Shown one piece after another: positions 63,802 through 64,000 of a DNA stretch of 64,000 bases. The DNA is from Burkholderia cepacia GG4. Its GTDB lineage: Bacteria > Pseudomonadota > Gammaproteobacteria > Burkholderiales > Burkholderiaceae. The notes beneath the pieces were generated by a model that was not told the DNA's origin, made no database searches, and was given only the letters and a program-made list of their open reading frames with translations. The stretch lies in NCBI RefSeq assembly GCF_000292915.1, contig NC_018514.1:372001-436000 (forward strand), read 5' to 3'. A program made the translations under genes and the position numbers. Numbering within the stretch: the stretch's first letter is position 1; every line of letters starts with the position of its first letter.

Positions 63802-64000
63802 GTGCGGCAGCGCTTCGGCTTCGGCCCAGCGCTTGAACGAATCGAGACGCCGGCGCGTGTGCACGAGATAGAACGCGCCGATCAGCGGCTCGAGCAGCCA
63901 GCGCAGCCAGGACGGCTGCGCGCGGAAGTGGTACGTGAACTTCACTTCGGTCGTGCCCGGCGTACGCTCGGTGAAATTCCAGCTGCCGCTGAAGCGTTCG
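63799..64000 (-). CDS. SRPBCC family protein, C-terminal part (cut by window edge)
   Basis: On the minus strand, TGA at 63799-63801 ends a frame open to the window edge. The visible 66 residues, including WNFTERTPGTTEVKFTYHF, then WLLEPLIGAFYLVHTRRRLDSFKRWAEA, have the last beta strands and long C-terminal helix of a START/Bet v1-like SRPBCC domain (polyketide-cyclase-type). The N-terminus lies outside the window. Function unknown. Confidence 0.7.
   Translation of the reverse strand, partial: ERFSGSWNFTERTPGTTEVKFTYHFRAQPSWLRWLLEPLIGAFYLVHTRRRLDSFKRWAEAEALPH

Noticed and set aside
1..64000. tRNA, rRNA, transposases or prophage genes
   Set aside because: No T-loop-type GTTCGANNC signature within a cloverleaf-like context, no rRNA-like stretches and no transposase or phage structural protein was seen by eye; a covariance-model or HMM scan would settle it.

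Overview
The window is high-GC, almost fully coding DNA with proteobacterial gene architecture. The general porin with the N-terminal start SSVTLYGVVDAGI, the split PqiA pair, the NnrU and HVA1/DUF488 genes and the strong G/C third-position bias all point to Burkholderia (probably the B. cepacia complex) or a very close relative. No rRNA, tRNA, CRISPR array, transposase or phage structural gene was seen. Two gene remnants (46.8-47.3 kb and 50.0 kb) and four short tandem repeats mark the less stable spots.

Layout. 0-6.6 kb: the end of an RpiR-type regulator, a GNAT acetyltransferase, a PEP-mutase/isocitrate-lyase-family enzyme, a small DUF2158 protein, a cytochrome P450, a superinfection-immunity-like membrane protein, a rhodanese divergent from an FtrA-type regulator, and a protein carrying a perfect 9-bp repeat. 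6.7-10.6 kb: adiC-adiA, an arginine-dependent acid resistance operon. 11-18.5 kb: mostly housekeeping enzymes (nitronate monooxygenase, M20 peptidase, Ldh-type dehydrogenase, TfoX-like protein, NnrU, TSUP exporter, DUF488/HVA1 pair), with an 8-bp minisatellite upstream of the TSUP gene.

18.6-34 kb is the most striking block. A porin gene is followed by a translationally coupled operon. It encodes two HyuA-type proteins, one HyuB-type protein, a small two-CxxC zinc-ribbon-like protein, an SDR dehydrogenase, a protein of about 31 kDa of unknown family, and an acetoacetyl-CoA-synthetase-like ligase, ending in a 66-residue Cys-containing protein. The set matches the ingredients of an acetophenone-carboxylase pathway: alcohol to ketone, carboxylation, then CoA activation. 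A large MalT-like LuxR regulator follows. The porin and operon promoters share the same inverted repeat at the same distance from a -10 box, so the porin, the operon and probably the regulator form one regulon. An unlisted 34-codon ORF with a strong ribosome binding site sits between the operon promoter and the first enzyme gene.

34-42.5 kb: a LysR regulator, a pore-loop-like membrane protein, a PucR-type regulator, then a YtcA-MdtN-MdtO-MdtP-like tripartite efflux operon with a MarR regulator. 43-46.7 kb: pqiA1-pqiA2-pqiB-pqiC, an envelope lipid-transport system. 46.8-50.2 kb: a porin remnant, gcd (PQQ glucose dehydrogenase) with a textbook terminator, and a regulator remnant. 50.2-53.6 kb: puuB-, puuR- and puuA-like genes for gamma-glutamylated putrescine catabolism. 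53.7-56.1 kb: a small protein with weak ADP-ribosyltransferase-like features, a GNAT protein, a LprI-like protein and a cell wall amidase. 56.3-63.1 kb: two divergent operons. One holds a lipoprotein FAD oxidoreductase and a membrane-anchored spermidine-synthase-like protein; the other holds DUF350, SPFH, DUF4178, a mini-lipoprotein and SpeD. Together they look like a membrane-associated polyamine/envelope-stress module. The window ends with a DJ-1/PfpI protein and the end of an SRPBCC-family gene.
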